A stretch of 64,000 nt of DNA from UBA5239 sp040394635. GTDB taxonomy: Bacteria; Verrucomicrobiota; Lentisphaeria; Victivallales; Victivallaceae. Below, piece after piece: positions 42,182-51,637 of the stretch. The notes under the pieces were generated by a model, which was not told where the DNA came from, did not search any database, and saw nothing but the letters and a program-made list of their open reading frames with translations. The stretch is from assembly GCA_040394635.1 (NCBI GenBank), contig JBEBRW010000018.1, forward strand, positions 17,231 through 81,230, in the 5' to 3' direction. A program made the position numbers and the translations under genes. Position 1 is the first letter of the stretch, and each line of letters begins with the position of its first letter.

Positions 42182-42211
42182 TTGACAAACTGCCTAGACA
42201 GCTTTTATAAT
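42182..42211 (+). promoter_or_regulatory. near-consensus promoter of module C
   Basis: TTGACA (42182-42187), 18-base spacer, TATAAT (42206-42211), AGAGG ribosome site and ATG 42232. Confidence 0.75.
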
Positions 42212-42223
42212 ACTGTATAGCAG
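42190..42223. promoter_or_regulatory. two operator-like sites CTGCCTAGACAG and CTGTATAGCAG
   Basis: Two CTG-NNNTAG-N-CAG-like dyads, one in the promoter spacer (42190-42201), one just after the -10 (42213-42223). Positions suit autorepression by the regulator that follows. Confidence 0.4.
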
Positions 42224-42231
42224 AGGTGAAA

Positions 42232-43362
42232 ATGGCTGAAAACAAATACAATCATGTGTATCAGGATCTGCGGACCCGGATCGAAAACGGCGAATTGCCC
42301 GGCGGCGAACAGCTCTCCGAAGTGAAGCTCTCCCGTCACTACGGGGTGGCCCGCGAGACCCTGCGCAAGGCCACTGGCAAGCTGGTGGAAGAAGGCTTGC
42401 TGGAGCGTTTCAACGGCAGCGGCACGCGGGTTTGCGCGCGTCATTCGCGGCCGCAACGCTTTTTGGTCATCGCCGAGCTGAACGGTTCGACGGCGCTGTC
42501 GTGGAATGCCCTGATGCCGTTTATGCGGCACCAGGCCGATATCATGCGCGTCGAGCTGGAACTCTGCGACCTGCGGCAGTATTGCTGGCTGACCGCCGGG
42601 AGCGCGCATGACGCGTTGAAAAATATGAACATCTCCGGCATCCTCCTGATGGCCAACCACTTCATCGGCAACGAGCCGATCCTGAAGATCCTGCACGATG
42701 TCGAAATCCCGGTGCTGCTGGTGTTCGGCACCAAGGCGGACTATCAGCTGACCGGCTGGCCCGCCATCGGGCTGGATATCCGTCAGGGATGGCGCATCGG
42801 CTTGTCGCATTTGCATGCCTGCGGACACACCGGCGTGATCACGCTGACCGTGCCCGGCAGCGACATCCGTGAATACAGCGAAAACGAATATTTTGAACTG
42901 CTGAGGCAGATCGGCCTCTCCGATGATCCTGAACTGCTGATCCGCCTCAAATACGACGACCCCGATATGCAGGACAAATTATACGCCCGGCTGACGGCGC
43001 TGTTCCGGAAGGAGCACGTGCCGACGGCGGTCATGTGTCATTCGGACTACTACGCCATGCCGGTGTATGAAGTGCTGAAGCGCATGGAGCTGCGGATTCC
43101 GGACGATGTGGCGGTGGTCGGGTTTATTTCCGGCTTGAACTGCAATTTCATCACCCCGTCGCTGACTTCGGTGGCCGCCGATTTCGAGGAGCTGGCGCGC
43201 CAGAGTCTGCTGCTGCTGCGCCACGCCGGGCAGTGGTTCAATCCGCAGCACCCCGAGCTCAGGCCCCCTTACGGCTTCATGAAAAGCCGGATTGTCATAC
43301 GCGAGAGTTCTCCATTGTGCAAACGAAATCATCATATCAGAAAAGAGGTGCAAAATGTTTAA
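42232..43362 (+). CDS. GntR-HTH / LacI-type sensor hybrid regulator (module C)
   Basis: 376 residues from ATG 42232 (AGAGG upstream; a GTG two codons earlier is less well placed). Winged helix at 6-72: YQDLRTRIENGELPGGEQLS, RHYGVARETLRKATGKLVEE and GSGTRV. The sensor domain (about 80-345) has RFLVIAELNGSTALSWNA, GISHLHACGHTGVITLTVPG-like order (LSHLHACGHTGVITL), PTAVMCHSDYYAMPVYEVLK and IPDDVAVVGFISG, then the C-terminal SLTSVAADFEELARQSLLLL. AraR-type sugar-responsive regulator by architecture. It overlaps the pseudopilin gene by 8 bases, indicating translational coupling. Confidence 0.93.
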   Translation: MAENKYNHVYQDLRTRIENGELPGGEQLSEVKLSRHYGVARETLRKATGKLVEEGLLERFNGSGTRVCARHSRPQRFLVIAELNGSTALSWNALMPFMRHQADIMRVELELCDLRQYCWLTAGSAHDALKNMNISGILLMANHFIGNEPILKILHDVEIPVLLVFGTKADYQLTGWPAIGLDIRQGWRIGLSHLHACGHTGVITLTVPGSDIREYSENEYFELLRQIGLSDDPELLIRLKYDDPDMQDKLYARLTALFRKEHVPTAVMCHSDYYAMPVYEVLKRMELRIPDDVAVVGFISGLNCNFITPSLTSVAADFEELARQSLLLLRHAGQWFNPQHPELRPPYGFMKSRIVIRESSPLCKRNHHIRKEVQNV

Positions 43363-44158
43363 GCTACGGGTAAACCGGAAAAGATTCACACTCATTGAAC
43401 TCCTGGTCGTGATCGCGATCATTGCCATCCTGGCCTCCATGCTGCTGCCCGCGCTGAATGCCGCCCGCGACAAGGCCCGTTCCGCCTCCTGCCAGAACAA
43501 CCTGAAGCAGCTCGGCCTCGGCATCCTGCTGTATTGCAATGACAACGACGACTGGTTCATCCCCTACCATTATGATATCGCGGGAACGTCTCCGCAGCTG
43601 ACATTTCGCTGGACCTCCACGCTGCTCAAGCACTATGATATCGGCGGCCGGGTTTTCATCTGCCCCGGGCGTCCGCCGGCAGGGCTCGCCGAGGGCTACA
43701 ATGCCTCCTGGCTGAGCTCCAACAAAAACAGCCCGGAAAGCAGCACCAGTTACTACTGGGAGTTCCCGTCGTACGGCTACAACCAGGATTTCCTCGCCCG
43801 CTCCCATCCGACTATCGCGGCGGATAAGGCGATCCCCAACAAATTGTCGCGTATCACCCGCCCGGCCAACATGGTCATGCTGGCGGAAAGTGTGGTGAAC
43901 AGCCGCGCCACCGCCACCAAGGAATACCTCGGCAGCATGTATGTGAACGCCTCCTACAGCGCCACCAACAACTGTGCCAAGCCGATTCATAACCGGATTT
44001 GCATGGTGTCCAAGGTCGACGGCCACGTGGAGCCGGTTTTCGCCACCGCGTCCGCCGCTTCCGGCGAAATCGGCATCCAGAGCCTGTACAAAAAAGACAC
44101 TTTCTATTCCTATATCGTCGATTACAACCAGTGGACTCCCGACGGGATGAAGCGCTGA
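43355..44158 (+). CDS. type IV pseudopilin-like protein (DUF1559-like), module C
   Basis: 267 residues from ATG 43355 with AGAGGTG upstream. Leader MFKLRVNRKR, then FTLIELLVVIAIIAIL and ASMLLPALNAARDKARSASC. The residue at -1 is Arg instead of Gly. The globular part has multiple Cys (FICPGRPP; NNCAKP; NRICMV) and the terminal KVDGHVEPVF motif. It sits between the coupled regulator and the secreted protein at 44178, 19 bases on. Likely processed by a prepilin peptidase and held in the envelope. Confidence 0.93.
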   Translation: MFKLRVNRKRFTLIELLVVIAIIAILASMLLPALNAARDKARSASCQNNLKQLGLGILLYCNDNDDWFIPYHYDIAGTSPQLTFRWTSTLLKHYDIGGRVFICPGRPPAGLAEGYNASWLSSNKNSPESSTSYYWEFPSYGYNQDFLARSHPTIAADKAIPNKLSRITRPANMVMLAESVVNSRATATKEYLGSMYVNASYSATNNCAKPIHNRICMVSKVDGHVEPVFATASAASGEIGIQSLYKKDTFYSYIVDYNQWTPDGMKR

Positions 44159-44177
44159 CCCAATGGAAATTTACATC

Positions 44178-46802
44178 ATGCGTAAACTCATTATTTCTCT
44201 TTTGCTGGCCGGATTCGCGGCTACCGGTGCGGAACTTCTCTCCAGCAGCGACTGGCCCGAAAGCGGCGGCGAACTGCCCGCCGGCTGGACCGTCAACCAC
44301 TACAAGACCGATTCCGAAATCAAACTGCTGCCGGGCCGGATCGTGCGGATTTCGGCGGCGGAAACCGCTTCCGGCTACATCGGCAAGCGGGCCAAATGCG
44401 AGTTGCCCGCCGGCACCATGGTCGAAGCCACCGGCCGCTACCGCACACGCAATCTGGAACTGGCCGCGGACGGTTTCGTCCGGGTAAACGTGAATTTCAA
44501 CGGCAACGACCAGGCGAACCGCCGCGCCATGGGGCTGAACCTGACCCCGTCACCGGAATGGAAAACCTTTTCGCGCAAGCTCCTGCTGCCGGTACCGCTG
44601 AAGGAGTATTTCGCATTTTACCAGTTTTACAAAGGCAAGGGCGAAGTCGAATTCGCCGACCTGGCGGTGACCGCGTCTTCCGGCGAACCCGGCAGCATCG
44701 CGCCGAACGCGCTGGTGGTCTGGAAGGAGGCCGAGGACTGCATGACCGGCGGCAGCGTTTCGGCGCACGGACGCGATATTCCGGGGTATTTTTCCGGGAA
44801 GGGCGGCTATTACCTGGCCGGGGGGAAACTGACCTACCGTTTCCAGGTCAAGCCGGAGATCGACCAGCAGTCGCTGCTGCCGCTGGAGCGCGATTATTAC
44901 ATCTGGGGCCGGGTTTACGGGTACCGCGACTGCCCGGGCGTGAAAGTGAGTCTGGACCGCAAGGATATTTACGAGTTCACCACCCGCGATACCGAGCGGG
45001 AAATCGACGGCAAGGTCGACGGTCAATATTACTGGCAGCGTCTCGGCACGTTCAGGAGCGGCGGCGCTTCTCATGAACTGATCCTGTCGACTGCGGGACG
45101 GCTGCTGGCGGACGCCTTGGTTTTCACCACCGACGCCAACTATACGCCGGACAAGTTCGAGGCGCGCGACCGCGGCGGCGACTTTTTCACCGACCTGAAA
45201 ATCCCGGTGATGCTGAACCCGGATTACGCGGTGAACGGCATCGGACAGGGCTTTGTTTCACCGCTGGTTTTCCGCTTTGTCACGCCGGACAACAAACCCG
45301 TGGCACAGCTGGGCGCCATGCAGGTCCGGCTGCCCGCCGGCGTCACCCTTCACGGCGTCACCAGTCAATGGGCCGGCCTTAACTGGAAGGGGCGCGCCCC
45401 CGAATTTCTGACCTTGAAAGAGACTGCCGAAGCGGACGGCCGGAAATCGTACGCAATCGGTTTCAGCCATATTTCACTGAGCGTGACGCTGTTTCTGGAA
45501 GCCACCTCCGCGGAGAGCGTCCAGCTGGAATATTCGTTTGTCATGTACGGCGTGAACCAGCCGTGGAGCACAGTCAACCTGGAGCCGGTCCGCATTGCCG
45601 ACACTCCGGCGTTCCGGCAAATCCGCGTGGGGCCCGCCGGGGAGAATTTCCGGGGCTTCTTCACCGATTATCCGGGGCTGCCGGAGCTTTGCCGCCGCTT
45701 CGGGGTCAACCTCCTGAATCCGTGGCATCTGTATCCCGCGCAATACCCCGAATTGTGGCAGGATTTTTCCGCCCGGGCGGCGGCGAACGGCATCCGGATC
45801 ATCGGCGAGCATTCGCCCCGGCTGGGAGCGCCGCCCGAGGATGAACGCGCCATCGGCCTTGACGGCAAGCCCGACCGCAAGCCGACCATTCTGGTACGCC
45901 CCGATTCGGCGTGGGTCAAACAGGATCTCGATAAAATTGCCGAGCTCGGCAAATACGTGGACACCATCGTGATCGACGACGAAAACACCAACATGGCCGG
46001 CGACCGTATCGATTACCACCCCGAACTGCTGGCTATGTTCCGCGAAAGCACCGGAGTAACCACCCCGGTCCGGGAGATCGTCGGCGACCGGCAGCGCTAC
46101 CGCCGGGAATACGAACAGTGGGTCGACTTCAAATGCGAGATGATGAGCCGCCATTACCAGCTGTACCTCGAAGCGGCGCGCCGTCACAATACCAACGCGA
46201 AACTGATTCCGCAGATCGTTCGTGACCGTTCCCCGGAGGAATTGCGCCGCAGCAGCTTCTGGGATTACCGCAAACTGACCCGGTACGTCGACCGGATCAG
46301 CCCGATGATCTACACCTACCAGGGGATTTGCGATTCCGCGCTGGTCGGCGACACCATCGCCATGCATAGCCGGGAACTCGGCCGCCCGGTCGCGGTGCCG
46401 ACGCTGCTCTCCGGCCACACCGGTTTCGGGCAGGTTCCCGCGGACGAAAAACCGATGTACAAATACCAGCTCTGGGAGTGCCTGATGGAGCGGGCCGACA
46501 CGGTGCTCTATTGGAACTCGGCCGCTTTTTTCAACCCGGTGAACCTGCGTCATGTGGCTGACGGCATCCGCACGGCAGTTCCTTACGAGGAATTTTTCCT
46601 GAAGGGCACCCAGGTGGAAATCAGCGATCATCCCGACTGGCTCCGGATCAAGGCGCTGCGCCTCGGCAAACAGCTGCTGGTCTACGCCGCCAATTACCGC
46701 AACGACCGCTCGCTGACGGCCACGGTCACGCTGCCCGGCGGCAAAAAACTGGACGTCGATTTCAAGCCCGACCGCGCCCGCTTCTACCTGATCGCCGACT
46801 GA
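44178..46802 (+). CDS. secreted glycan-active protein with CBM-like and TIM-barrel domains (module C)
   Basis: 874 residues from ATG 44178 (MRKLIISLLLAGFAATGAEL signal peptide); ATG 44163 would add five residues. Residues about 20-165 look like a beta-sandwich. About 175-320 is a CBM6/35-like domain (VVWKEAEDCMTGG; YYWQRLGTFRSGG; LLADALVFTTDANYTP). About 490-790 is a TIM barrel: GLPELCRRFGVNLLNPWHLY, IRIIGEHSPRLG, DTIVIDDENTNMAGD, then YVDRISPMIYTYQG and TVLYWNSAAFFN. DDEN is the likeliest acid block, but family and substrate are not assigned. The operon context implies a specific polysaccharide. Confidence 0.8.
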   Translation: MRKLIISLLLAGFAATGAELLSSSDWPESGGELPAGWTVNHYKTDSEIKLLPGRIVRISAAETASGYIGKRAKCELPAGTMVEATGRYRTRNLELAADGFVRVNVNFNGNDQANRRAMGLNLTPSPEWKTFSRKLLLPVPLKEYFAFYQFYKGKGEVEFADLAVTASSGEPGSIAPNALVVWKEAEDCMTGGSVSAHGRDIPGYFSGKGGYYLAGGKLTYRFQVKPEIDQQSLLPLERDYYIWGRVYGYRDCPGVKVSLDRKDIYEFTTRDTEREIDGKVDGQYYWQRLGTFRSGGASHELILSTAGRLLADALVFTTDANYTPDKFEARDRGGDFFTDLKIPVMLNPDYAVNGIGQGFVSPLVFRFVTPDNKPVAQLGAMQVRLPAGVTLHGVTSQWAGLNWKGRAPEFLTLKETAEADGRKSYAIGFSHISLSVTLFLEATSAESVQLEYSFVMYGVNQPWSTVNLEPVRIADTPAFRQIRVGPAGENFRGFFTDYPGLPELCRRFGVNLLNPWHLYPAQYPELWQDFSARAAANGIRIIGEHSPRLGAPPEDERAIGLDGKPDRKPTILVRPDSAWVKQDLDKIAELGKYVDTIVIDDENTNMAGDRIDYHPELLAMFRESTGVTTPVREIVGDRQRYRREYEQWVDFKCEMMSRHYQLYLEAARRHNTNAKLIPQIVRDRSPEELRRSSFWDYRKLTRYVDRISPMIYTYQGICDSALVGDTIAMHSRELGRPVAVPTLLSGHTGFGQVPADEKPMYKYQLWECLMERADTVLYWNSAAFFNPVNLRHVADGIRTAVPYEEFFLKGTQVEISDHPDWLRIKALRLGKQLLVYAANYRNDRSLTATVTLPGGKKLDVDFKPDRARFYLIAD

Positions 46803-46804
46803 AC

Positions 46805-47524
46805 TTACAGCCCGAGGCAGGCGATGGCCAACCCGCAGCACATGACCGTGGCTCCGGCGATTTCGGAGGCGTATTCTTCCAGGTAGCGGAAGCGCAGCAG
46901 TTTCAGGCCGAAGGTTCCGGCGGCCACGGCGCACAGCATCGTCAGGATCGTGGCGATGCTGAATACCACGGCGACCACGATCACGCTCGCTGTTCCCAGC
47001 ACCGCAGACGCGGTCAGGAGCGGGAGCAGTGCTTCGCAGGGGCCGAGCACGAAAATGATGAAAACCACCCAGTACGAGATGCTTTTGCTGCTGCCGTGCG
47101 GGTGACCGTGCTGCGGGTCATGGGTGTGGGTATGGACATGGGTCGTGCCGTCCGCATGGTCGTGCGTGTGCTGGTGCGGCCGCCGTTTCCAGCGTTTGCG
47201 CAGGGCGTAAATCAGCATGGCCGCGCCCATTCCGATCAACGCGTAGGCCGCGATGCTGCCGCGCCACTCCTCCACCCATTCCAGATGCGCCTCGGAAAGA
47301 ACTTCCGCGAAAAGCAGAAACAGTGCCGCCAGCAGCAATGCGCTGCCGACGTGTCCGATGCCGCAGAACAGCGTCCATAGAAATGTCTTGAGCCAGCCAT
47401 AGTTACGGCATTTGGCGATGGCGATAAACGGCAGGTAATGGTCCGGCCCTGCGATCGTATGGATCACCCCGGTCAGGATTGCCGTAAGCAAAAGTGCGCC
47501 CAGTGTTATTTCATCTGCATTCAT
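46805..47524 (-). CDS. nickel/cobalt-efflux-like or HupE/UreH-type membrane transporter with His-rich loop
   Basis: 239 residues, six membrane helices. The first helices carry GVIHTIAGPDHYLPFIAIAK, in which the His...Asp-His arrangement resembles the HX4D motif of NiCoT/RcnA and the UreH/TauE group, and CGIGHVGSALLLAALF. A cytoplasmic loop at about 117-145 has 13 His in alternation with Asp/Thr (HQHTHDHADGTTHVHTHTH), a metal-binding loop as in RcnA. The second half begins YWVVFIIFVLGPCEALLPLL. It probably exports Ni or Co, or handles metal supply; the direction is not readable. Confidence 0.82.
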   Translation of the reverse strand: MNADEITLGALLLTAILTGVIHTIAGPDHYLPFIAIAKCRNYGWLKTFLWTLFCGIGHVGSALLLAALFLLFAEVLSEAHLEWVEEWRGSIAAYALIGMGAAMLIYALRKRWKRRPHQHTHDHADGTTHVHTHTHDPQHGHPHGSSKSISYWVVFIIFVLGPCEALLPLLTASAVLGTASVIVVAVVFSIATILTMLCAVAAGTFGLKLLRFRYLEEYASEIAGATVMCCGLAIACLGL

Positions 47525-47543
47525 CTGATTTCCTTAAATTTTT

Positions 47544-47689
47544 AATGGATAATGGAAAATTGAAAATGGAAAATGAAGGAAAGGGAGGAATCCCTTTAAC
47601 CCTCTTTGATACTGCAATAATCACCGATGAACCGGAAACGAATTTGCTCCCCACAATTTTCCATTTTCAATTCTCAATTTTCAATTCGG
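47544..47689. repeat. composite inverted heptamer element, copy 2
   Basis: Left arm: AATGGAT, AATGGAA, AATTGAA, AATGGAA, AATGAAG (47544-47578). Core palindrome AAAGGGAGGAATCCCTTT (47580-47597). Right arm: ATTTTCC, ATTTTCA, ATTCTCA, ATTTTCA (47656-47683). Same order and near-identical core as 22763-22893, but different internal sequence. Lies in a 275-base intergenic region between divergent genes. Confidence 0.8.
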
Positions 47690-47799
47690 TATAAAGTATC
47701 ATACTTCCGAGAATTTACAATGTTTTGACAATGCTCTGATGAATTCTTTTTGTTTTCGGGCTATTGTATCACCAGCAACCCGAAAACAGGAGAAAAGTT

Positions 47800-49434
47800 A
47801 TGAAAACTGCGGCAGCACTTGCGATGGCGGCGCTTATCGGCGCGAACTTGTCCGGAGCCGACGAACCCAGGGTCAAGGCCCCGGTCACCCGGGCGGCGCT
47901 CTTCAAAAACGGCTTCGCCCTGGTCGTGCGCGAAATCAAGTCCACCCCGGGTAAGGCCTTCCTGATCGATGAGGAAATCAAGCCCGTTCACGGCACGCTA
48001 TGGTTCTCCCCCGCGCAGAACCTCTCCGCCACCAAGGTCAAACGGCAGGGCGAGGAATCCAACAAAACACCGTTTGCTGACCTGGCCGCCACGTACGAAA
48101 ACCGCAAAGTCACCGTGACGCTGAAGTCTACCGGCAATGAGCAGCCCCGCATTATCAAGGGAACCATGCTCAAGCTCGGCGAGCAGACACCATCGGTTCA
48201 GCCATTGTACCATTACGGTTATTACCAGCCGCCGGTAACGACGAGTTATCTGGCGATCAGGCAGGAATCCGGTCAATTACTGACATTTGATAAGAGCATG
48301 ATCGTTTCGATCGAATCCGACAACATCAATGAAAAAATCGCTATCGATAAATGGATGCTGCTGATCGATGGTCATCAGAAAGAATCTCCGCTGCATATGA
48401 CCTATCTGGCCAATGGCTTATCCTGGGCTCCTTCCTACCGGATCGCACTGGGCAGGGACCTGAAACTGCAGCTCGACCAGTCCGCGGTGATCACCAATGA
48501 AATCGAGGATCTCAACGATGTCGAAGTCAGTCTGATTTCCGGGTTTCCGAATCTCGAATATATGCATGTGTTCAGTCCGCTTGCCCCCGGCATGAATCTG
48601 AGTCAGTTCTTTTCGCTGCTTTCCGGAAATAACAACGGAAGATACCGGGACGGGGCAACGTCTCAGATGATCATGTCGAATTTCGCGATGGCGGCGGCAG
48701 CGCCGTCTGCGGTTTCCGTATCGCCGCTGCCTTCGACCGGTATGTCTGAAGATATTCATTACACGCCGGCCGGTAGAATTACCTTGGCCAAAGGCGAAAG
48801 CGTGTACAAGAACACCGTCAGCGCGCAGGCTGATTATGAGCGGATCGTCGAATGGGAAATTCCGGACCGGCGCGACGTGTGGGGACGTTACCAGGGCATT
48901 AATTCGAACAGTAAGGAAAATCCATATGGCGATTTGTGGGACGCCATCCGTTTCAAGAATCCGTTGAAATCGCCGTTGACCACCGCCCCGGTCGAAATCG
49001 TGGATGGCGACAAGATTCTCGGCCAGAGTACCATCAAGTGGGTGAACCCCGGTGAAGAAGCGTTGATCAAAATTACCAAGGCATTGACTGTCAGCGGCAG
49101 GATCAACGAATTTGAAGTTCAAGAAGACAAATCCGGCAGCAGTTCCAAGATCAGCGGCCGCCCGGTCGTTTATATCGCAGGTTACAATTACCGTAATCCG
49201 ACGGTTGAAGGCACGCTGAAATTGCATAATTACCGTTCGATTCCAGCCAAAGTGGTCGCGAAACTGCAGTTCTCCGGAGAGTTTGTTTCCGCCGAAAAGG
49301 AACCGATGGCCCGCTTGATGGAAACTGGCATTTACAGCGTGAATCCGCGCCGCGAGTTGACTTGGGAACTGACGCTTCAGCCCGGCGAAGAGCTCTCGGT
49401 AAAATACTCATATACTGTGCTCGTTCAACATTGA
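47800..49434 (+). CDS. secreted DUF4139-like protein
   Basis: 544 residues from ATG 47800 (CAGGAG upstream). Signal peptide MKTAAALAMAALIGANLSGA. The start of the mature protein, VTRAALFKNGFALVVREIK, and repeated beta-strand blocks such as LANGLSWAPSYRIAL, ITNEIEDLNDVEVSLISGFP and the terminal RRELTWELTLQPGEELSVKY resemble the DUF4139 (mucoidy-inhibitor A-like) domain. The family's role is not established; it may work as an outer-surface structural protein. A possible linker at 300-330 is Ser/Ala/Met rich. Transcribed alone. Confidence 0.78.
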   Translation: MKTAAALAMAALIGANLSGADEPRVKAPVTRAALFKNGFALVVREIKSTPGKAFLIDEEIKPVHGTLWFSPAQNLSATKVKRQGEESNKTPFADLAATYENRKVTVTLKSTGNEQPRIIKGTMLKLGEQTPSVQPLYHYGYYQPPVTTSYLAIRQESGQLLTFDKSMIVSIESDNINEKIAIDKWMLLIDGHQKESPLHMTYLANGLSWAPSYRIALGRDLKLQLDQSAVITNEIEDLNDVEVSLISGFPNLEYMHVFSPLAPGMNLSQFFSLLSGNNNGRYRDGATSQMIMSNFAMAAAAPSAVSVSPLPSTGMSEDIHYTPAGRITLAKGESVYKNTVSAQADYERIVEWEIPDRRDVWGRYQGINSNSKENPYGDLWDAIRFKNPLKSPLTTAPVEIVDGDKILGQSTIKWVNPGEEALIKITKALTVSGRINEFEVQEDKSGSSSKISGRPVVYIAGYNYRNPTVEGTLKLHNYRSIPAKVVAKLQFSGEFVSAEKEPMARLMETGIYSVNPRRELTWELTLQPGEELSVKYSYTVLVQH

Positions 49435-49444
49435 TTTGACAGGG

Positions 49445-49473
49445 GGGAGACACGGACCCGCACGATGTCTCCC
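49445..49473. terminator. inverted repeat after the DUF4139-like gene
   Basis: GGGAGACA (49445-49452) pairs with TGTCTCCC (49466-49473), 13-base loop. No T-tract follows, so it is a weak or factor-dependent terminator, or an mRNA-end hairpin. Confidence 0.5.
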
Positions 49474-49474
49474 T

Positions 49475-49498
49475 AATTCACCAATTCACCAATTCAGG
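49475..49498. repeat. octamer tandem repeat AATTCACC
   Basis: AATTCACC, AATTCACC, AATTCAGG, between convergent genes. Same AATTC start as the heptamer family but an 8-base period. Confidence 0.75.
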
Positions 49499-49522
49499 CG
49501 GCGAGAGCCGCCGACCAATTCC

Positions 49523-50116
49523 TCACTCGGCGGAAAGTTTCCGGTAGTGCTTCATGATGTCTTTGACGTATTGGCGGGTGGTCGGATAAGTGATTTCCTT
49601 GAGCTCGCCGTGGAGGGTGATGGGCTGCCATTCGCGGGCCTTGGCGTCGCCGGCGTTGTAGGAGCAGAGCGCCAGCTCCAGGGCGCGGTCGTAATTGCGC
49701 CAGCGCTGGATGGCCTGCGCCAGGTACCAGGTGCCGATTTCGATGTTCAGTTCGGGATTGAAAAGCAGGCCATTCACGGGCACCGGGTAGCCGTGTGCTT
49801 TGACCCAGTCGGCGGCGGCGGTGGTCGGGCGGATCTGCATCAACCCGATTTCGCCCACCGGACCGACGATGTCATGGTCGAATCCGCTCTCTTTGCTGAT
49901 GACGGCGTAAATCAGCCGGCTGTCCACCGCGTGGCGCTCGGCTGCTGCCGCGATAATGGCTTCGTACTGGCGCGGATTGTCGAAAATGATGCGGTAGACC
50001 GCCACCAGATTGCGGCGCAGGCTCTGACGGAAAATCAGCGCCAGTATCGCCAGCAGTATCATCGCGATCAAAATCAGCATCAGCTTGCGAAAAGATATCA
50101 GCCTTCTTCTGCTCAA
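49523..50116 (-). CDS. membrane-anchored lytic transglycosylase (SLT/GH23-like)
   Basis: 197 residues if translation starts at the TTG complementary to 50114-50116, which has AAGGA five bases upstream; a TTG 15 codons earlier also opens the frame, and no ATG suits. A membrane helix (KLMLILIAMILLAILALIF) anchors it near 12-30. The catalytic Glu is in YAVISKESGFDHDIVG, followed by GLMQIRPTTAADWV-like order (GEIGLMQIRPTTAA) and ALCSYNAGDAKA, the goose-lysozyme/SLT70 signature. It cleaves peptidoglycan glycan strands non-hydrolytically, in the periplasm. Convergent with the DUF4139-like gene. Confidence 0.93.
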   Translation of the reverse strand: MSRRRLISFRKLMLILIAMILLAILALIFRQSLRRNLVAVYRIIFDNPRQYEAIIAAAAERHAVDSRLIYAVISKESGFDHDIVGPVGEIGLMQIRPTTAAADWVKAHGYPVPVNGLLFNPELNIEIGTWYLAQAIQRWRNYDRALELALCSYNAGDAKAREWQPITLHGELKEITYPTTRQYVKDIMKHYRKLSAE

Positions 50117-50269
50117 ATGAATCCTTCCCCGTTGTTGTACTTGCTCATATAATAGCGCCAAAGGCCGCTTTTTCCAACTATTTGCCGAGAAATCCGCGAT
50201 TTATTGCTTCCGTAGTTTGAATTTCGCCGACATTGTACTAAGCTACTTGTAGCAATAGAGGAAATGCTT

Positions 50270-51604
50270 ATGACAAAAACCTTCGTGCTGGATACCAACG
50301 TTCTGCTCCACAACGGCGACAGTCTGATGGCCTTTAAGGATAACGATGTCGTCATCCCGATGGCGGTGATCGAGGAACTCGACCGTTTCAAGAAAAATCA
50401 CGACGAACTCGGCCGCAATGCCCGCTATGTCATCCGCAAACTCGACGAATTCCGCCTCCGCGGCTCCCTGATGAACGGCGTACCCATTTTTCCCGACGAT
50501 CCGAAAAGCGGCAAACTCCAGATCATTTGCGCCCCCACTTCTTTTTCGGCGGAACAGCTCGAGCGTATTTCCGATTACGCGATCAATATCAATTCGCCGG
50601 ACAACCGGATTCTCCGCGTGGCGCTGTCGCTGCAGAAGGACCGCGAGAACGTCTTTTTCATCACCAAGGACATCAACCTCCGGCTGAAGGCCGACGCGCT
50701 CGGGCTGGATGTGATGGATTTCGAGCGCGAACGCATCGAATACGAACACCTCTACGCGGGCTGGAAAACCATTGAAGTCGAAGCCGGCGTGGTCGACGAT
50801 TTTTATAAAAACAAGGAAATGCCGAGCAATTTCGACCTGGTCACCAATGAATTCGCCATGCTCCAGGACGCAAAAAATCCCAAGCGCACCGCGCTCGGCC
50901 GCAATTACGAAGACGGCAAACTGAGGTTGCTCAACGGCCGCTCGGACCAGTCGGTATGGAACATTCAGGCGCGCAACAAGGAGCAGCGCATGGCCATGGA
51001 TTTGCTGCTCGACCAGGACGTGAAGCTGATTTCGCTGGTCGGTTGCGCCGGGACCGGCAAAACCCTGCTCGCGCTTGCCGCCGCGCTGGAACAGGTCATG
51101 CACCTGAACCTGTACGAAAAAATCCTGGTTTCGCGCCCGATCATGCCGTTGGGCAACGACATCGGTTATCTGCCTGGCGCCAAGGACGACAAGCTTCTGC
51201 AGTGGATGAAGCCGATTTTCGACAACCTCGATTTTCTTTTTCAAACGACCCGCCCGAACGCTTCCAGTAAGAAAATCACGGAATTGCTGAATTCGCAGCG
51301 TCTCGAACTGGAAGCGATCACTTATATCCGCGGGCGCAGCCTGGCAAATCAGTTCATCATCGTGGACGAAGCGCAGAACCTGACACCGCACGAGATCAAG
51401 ACCATCATCAGCCGCGCGGGCGAGGGGTCGAAAATGGTGCTGACCGGCGACCCGGAACAGATCGACAATCCGTATCTGGACGCCTCCAGCAATGGTCTGA
51501 CGTATTCCGCCGAGCGCCTGAAGGGCCTGCCGGTTCACGGCCATATTACGCTGGCCAAGAGCGAGCGCAGTGAACTTGCCGGCATCGCCGCGAAATACCT
51601 CTAA
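50270..51604 (+). CDS. PIN-domain PhoH-family ATPase (YlaK-like)
   Basis: 444 residues from ATG 50270 (AGAGGAA upstream; ATG 50264 also possible). Residues 1-150 form a PIN nuclease: FVLDTNVLLHNGDSL, VIEELDRFKK, NRILRVALSLQ and FITKDINLRLKADALG provide the acidic metal site. The PhoH part has Walker A in SLVGCAGTGKTLLALAAALE, RPIMPLGNDIGYLPG, and Walker B FIIVDEAQNLTPHEIKTIIS with MVLTGDPEQID. PIN-PhoH proteins act as RNA helicase/nucleases in RNA turnover. Transcribed with the DUF523 gene 33 bases downstream. Confidence 0.95.
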   Translation: MTKTFVLDTNVLLHNGDSLMAFKDNDVVIPMAVIEELDRFKKNHDELGRNARYVIRKLDEFRLRGSLMNGVPIFPDDPKSGKLQIICAPTSFSAEQLERISDYAININSPDNRILRVALSLQKDRENVFFITKDINLRLKADALGLDVMDFERERIEYEHLYAGWKTIEVEAGVVDDFYKNKEMPSNFDLVTNEFAMLQDAKNPKRTALGRNYEDGKLRLLNGRSDQSVWNIQARNKEQRMAMDLLLDQDVKLISLVGCAGTGKTLLALAAALEQVMHLNLYEKILVSRPIMPLGNDIGYLPGAKDDKLLQWMKPIFDNLDFLFQTTRPNASSKKITELLNSQRLELEAITYIRGRSLANQFIIVDEAQNLTPHEIKTIISRAGEGSKMVLTGDPEQIDNPYLDASSNGLTYSAERLKGLPVHGHITLAKSERSELAGIAAKYL

Positions 51605-51606
51605 CC

Positions 51607-51634
51607 AATTACGAATTACGAATTACGAATTAAG
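51607..51634. repeat. heptamer tandem repeat AATTACG
   Basis: Three AATTACG units plus AATTAAG, ending three bases before the ATG at 51638. Confidence 0.9.
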
Positions 51635-51637
51635 CTG

